Shown one piece after another: positions 5,842 to 6,125 of a stretch of 6,125 bases of DNA; the stretch's first letter is position 1; every line of letters begins with the position of its first letter. Where the stretch lies: assembly GCA_947628385.1 (NCBI GenBank), contig CANQZS010000112.1:1-6125 (forward strand), given 5' to 3'. The translations under genes and the position numbers were made by a program. The stretch comes from an uncultured Clostridia bacterium. Its GTDB lineage: Bacteria > Bacillota > Clostridia > Oscillospirales > Ruminococcaceae. The notes under the pieces were generated by a model. It had not been told where the DNA came from. It did no database searches and worked only from the letters and a program-made list of their open reading frames with translations.

Positions 5842-5886
5842 AGAACGGGAGCGGCAGGTAAATTCTACTCGCCGCTCCCGTTCTTT
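5842..5886. terminator. Strong hairpin after alr, probable bidirectional terminator
   Basis: Bases 5842-5855 pair perfectly with 5871-5884 (14 bp, GC-rich core GGGAGCGGC) around a 15-base loop. It begins 13 bases after the alr stop. The plus-strand tail is short (TTT, 5884-5886). On the minus strand the tail is T-rich (TCTATTATTTTAG), so the hairpin suits termination of the minus-strand gene ending at 5953 as well. Confidence 0.8.
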
Positions 5887-5952
5887 AGAAGGTCATAGAA
5901 AAACGGAAATATCATTTTTTAACAGCTTACGGACGTATCGTTCTCCGGATCA

Positions 5953-6125
5953 TCACATCATGAATTCCCCGCCGATAAGACCTATAAGTCCGACAGTGCT
6001 TTCTCCGAATATCATCTGAGGAGCAAGTGAAAACGCTATCGCCGCAAATGCAGAAGCTCCCGCCGAGGACGCCGTATCCGAGCATAAACGGCTTATCGCC
6101 GCACAGGAAAGTCCCGCAATACAAG
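5953..6125 (-). CDS. C-terminal fragment of an unidentified, probably membrane, protein (partial at the window edge)
   Basis: On the minus strand a frame stays open from the right edge to a TGA at 5955-5953, giving 56 visible residues. It has no start codon within the window, so the gene begins beyond 6125. The frame is Ala/Gly-rich and hydrophobic (AFAAIAFSLAPQMIF, then VGLIGLIGGEFMM), consistent with a C-terminal membrane segment. Its codon choice (CTT, ATA, GGA, GCG) matches the neighbours, whereas the overlapping frame in the same strand is Cys/Arg-rich and implausible. The stretch LCSDTASSAGAS loosely recalls the CRDAGESALAS segment of the sporulation protein SpoIIIAD, but this is too weak to name the gene. 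It is convergent with alr and shares the hairpin at 5842-5886. Confidence 0.6.
   Translation of the reverse strand, partial: CIAGLSCAAISRLCSDTASSAGASAFAAIAFSLAPQMIFGESTVGLIGLIGGEFMM

Noticed and set aside
5927..6124. Minus-strand frame rich in Cys and Arg at the right edge, opening with TTG.
   Set aside because: Its composition is unlike a normal protein. The neighbouring frame ending at 5953 has a hydrophobic, codon-consistent product.

Overview
The window looks like a piece of ordinary chromosome from a low-to-moderate GC, Gram-positive Clostridia member. A Ruminococcus/Oscillospiraceae-type genome is my best guess. This rests on the gene families, the purine-rich ribosome binding sites, the sigma-A-like promoters and the frequent use of CTT, ATA and GGA codons. 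I could not run a database search, so the taxonomy is inference.

Left to right: positions 1-77 hold an array of three adjacent hairpins that resembles a dispersed intergenic palindromic repeat, probably continuing off the left edge. A good sigma-A-like promoter (136-164) then drives a tight rightward operon. It encodes PheA (fused chorismate mutase/prephenate dehydratase with a C-terminal ACT domain), IspD and IspF. IspD and IspF overlap by 4 bp and catalyse two steps of the MEP isoprenoid pathway. A strong hairpin at 2514-2557 ends the operon and is shared with the convergent genes beyond it.

From 2584 to 4514 three genes lie on the minus strand. In transcription order they are a SLOG/DUF1273 (YpsA-like) predicted nucleotide-binding protein, a single-pass membrane protein that resembles LytR-CpsA-Psr (LCP) enzymes but lacks key active-site arginines, and a small two-helix DUF378 membrane protein. 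The SLOG gene has a clear promoter with an extended -10. The LCP-like gene has no obvious promoter of its own and may be cotranscribed with it. Between them, pointing the other way, is a near-consensus promoter with an extended -10 that would transcribe antisense to the SLOG gene. This is the most unexpected signal in the window.

Alanine racemase (alr) is divergent from the SLOG gene at 4632-5828, and supplies D-alanine for peptidoglycan. A 14-bp-stem hairpin follows it. The right edge carries the C-terminal end of an unidentified, membrane-like minus-strand gene (5953 to beyond 6125). It has no start codon inside the window and is easily missed.

No mobile element, CRISPR array, tRNA, rRNA or riboswitch was recognised, and no gene-free stretch exceeds 300 bases. 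Most of the window is housekeeping metabolism and cell-envelope biology. I found no convincing new multi-gene system.
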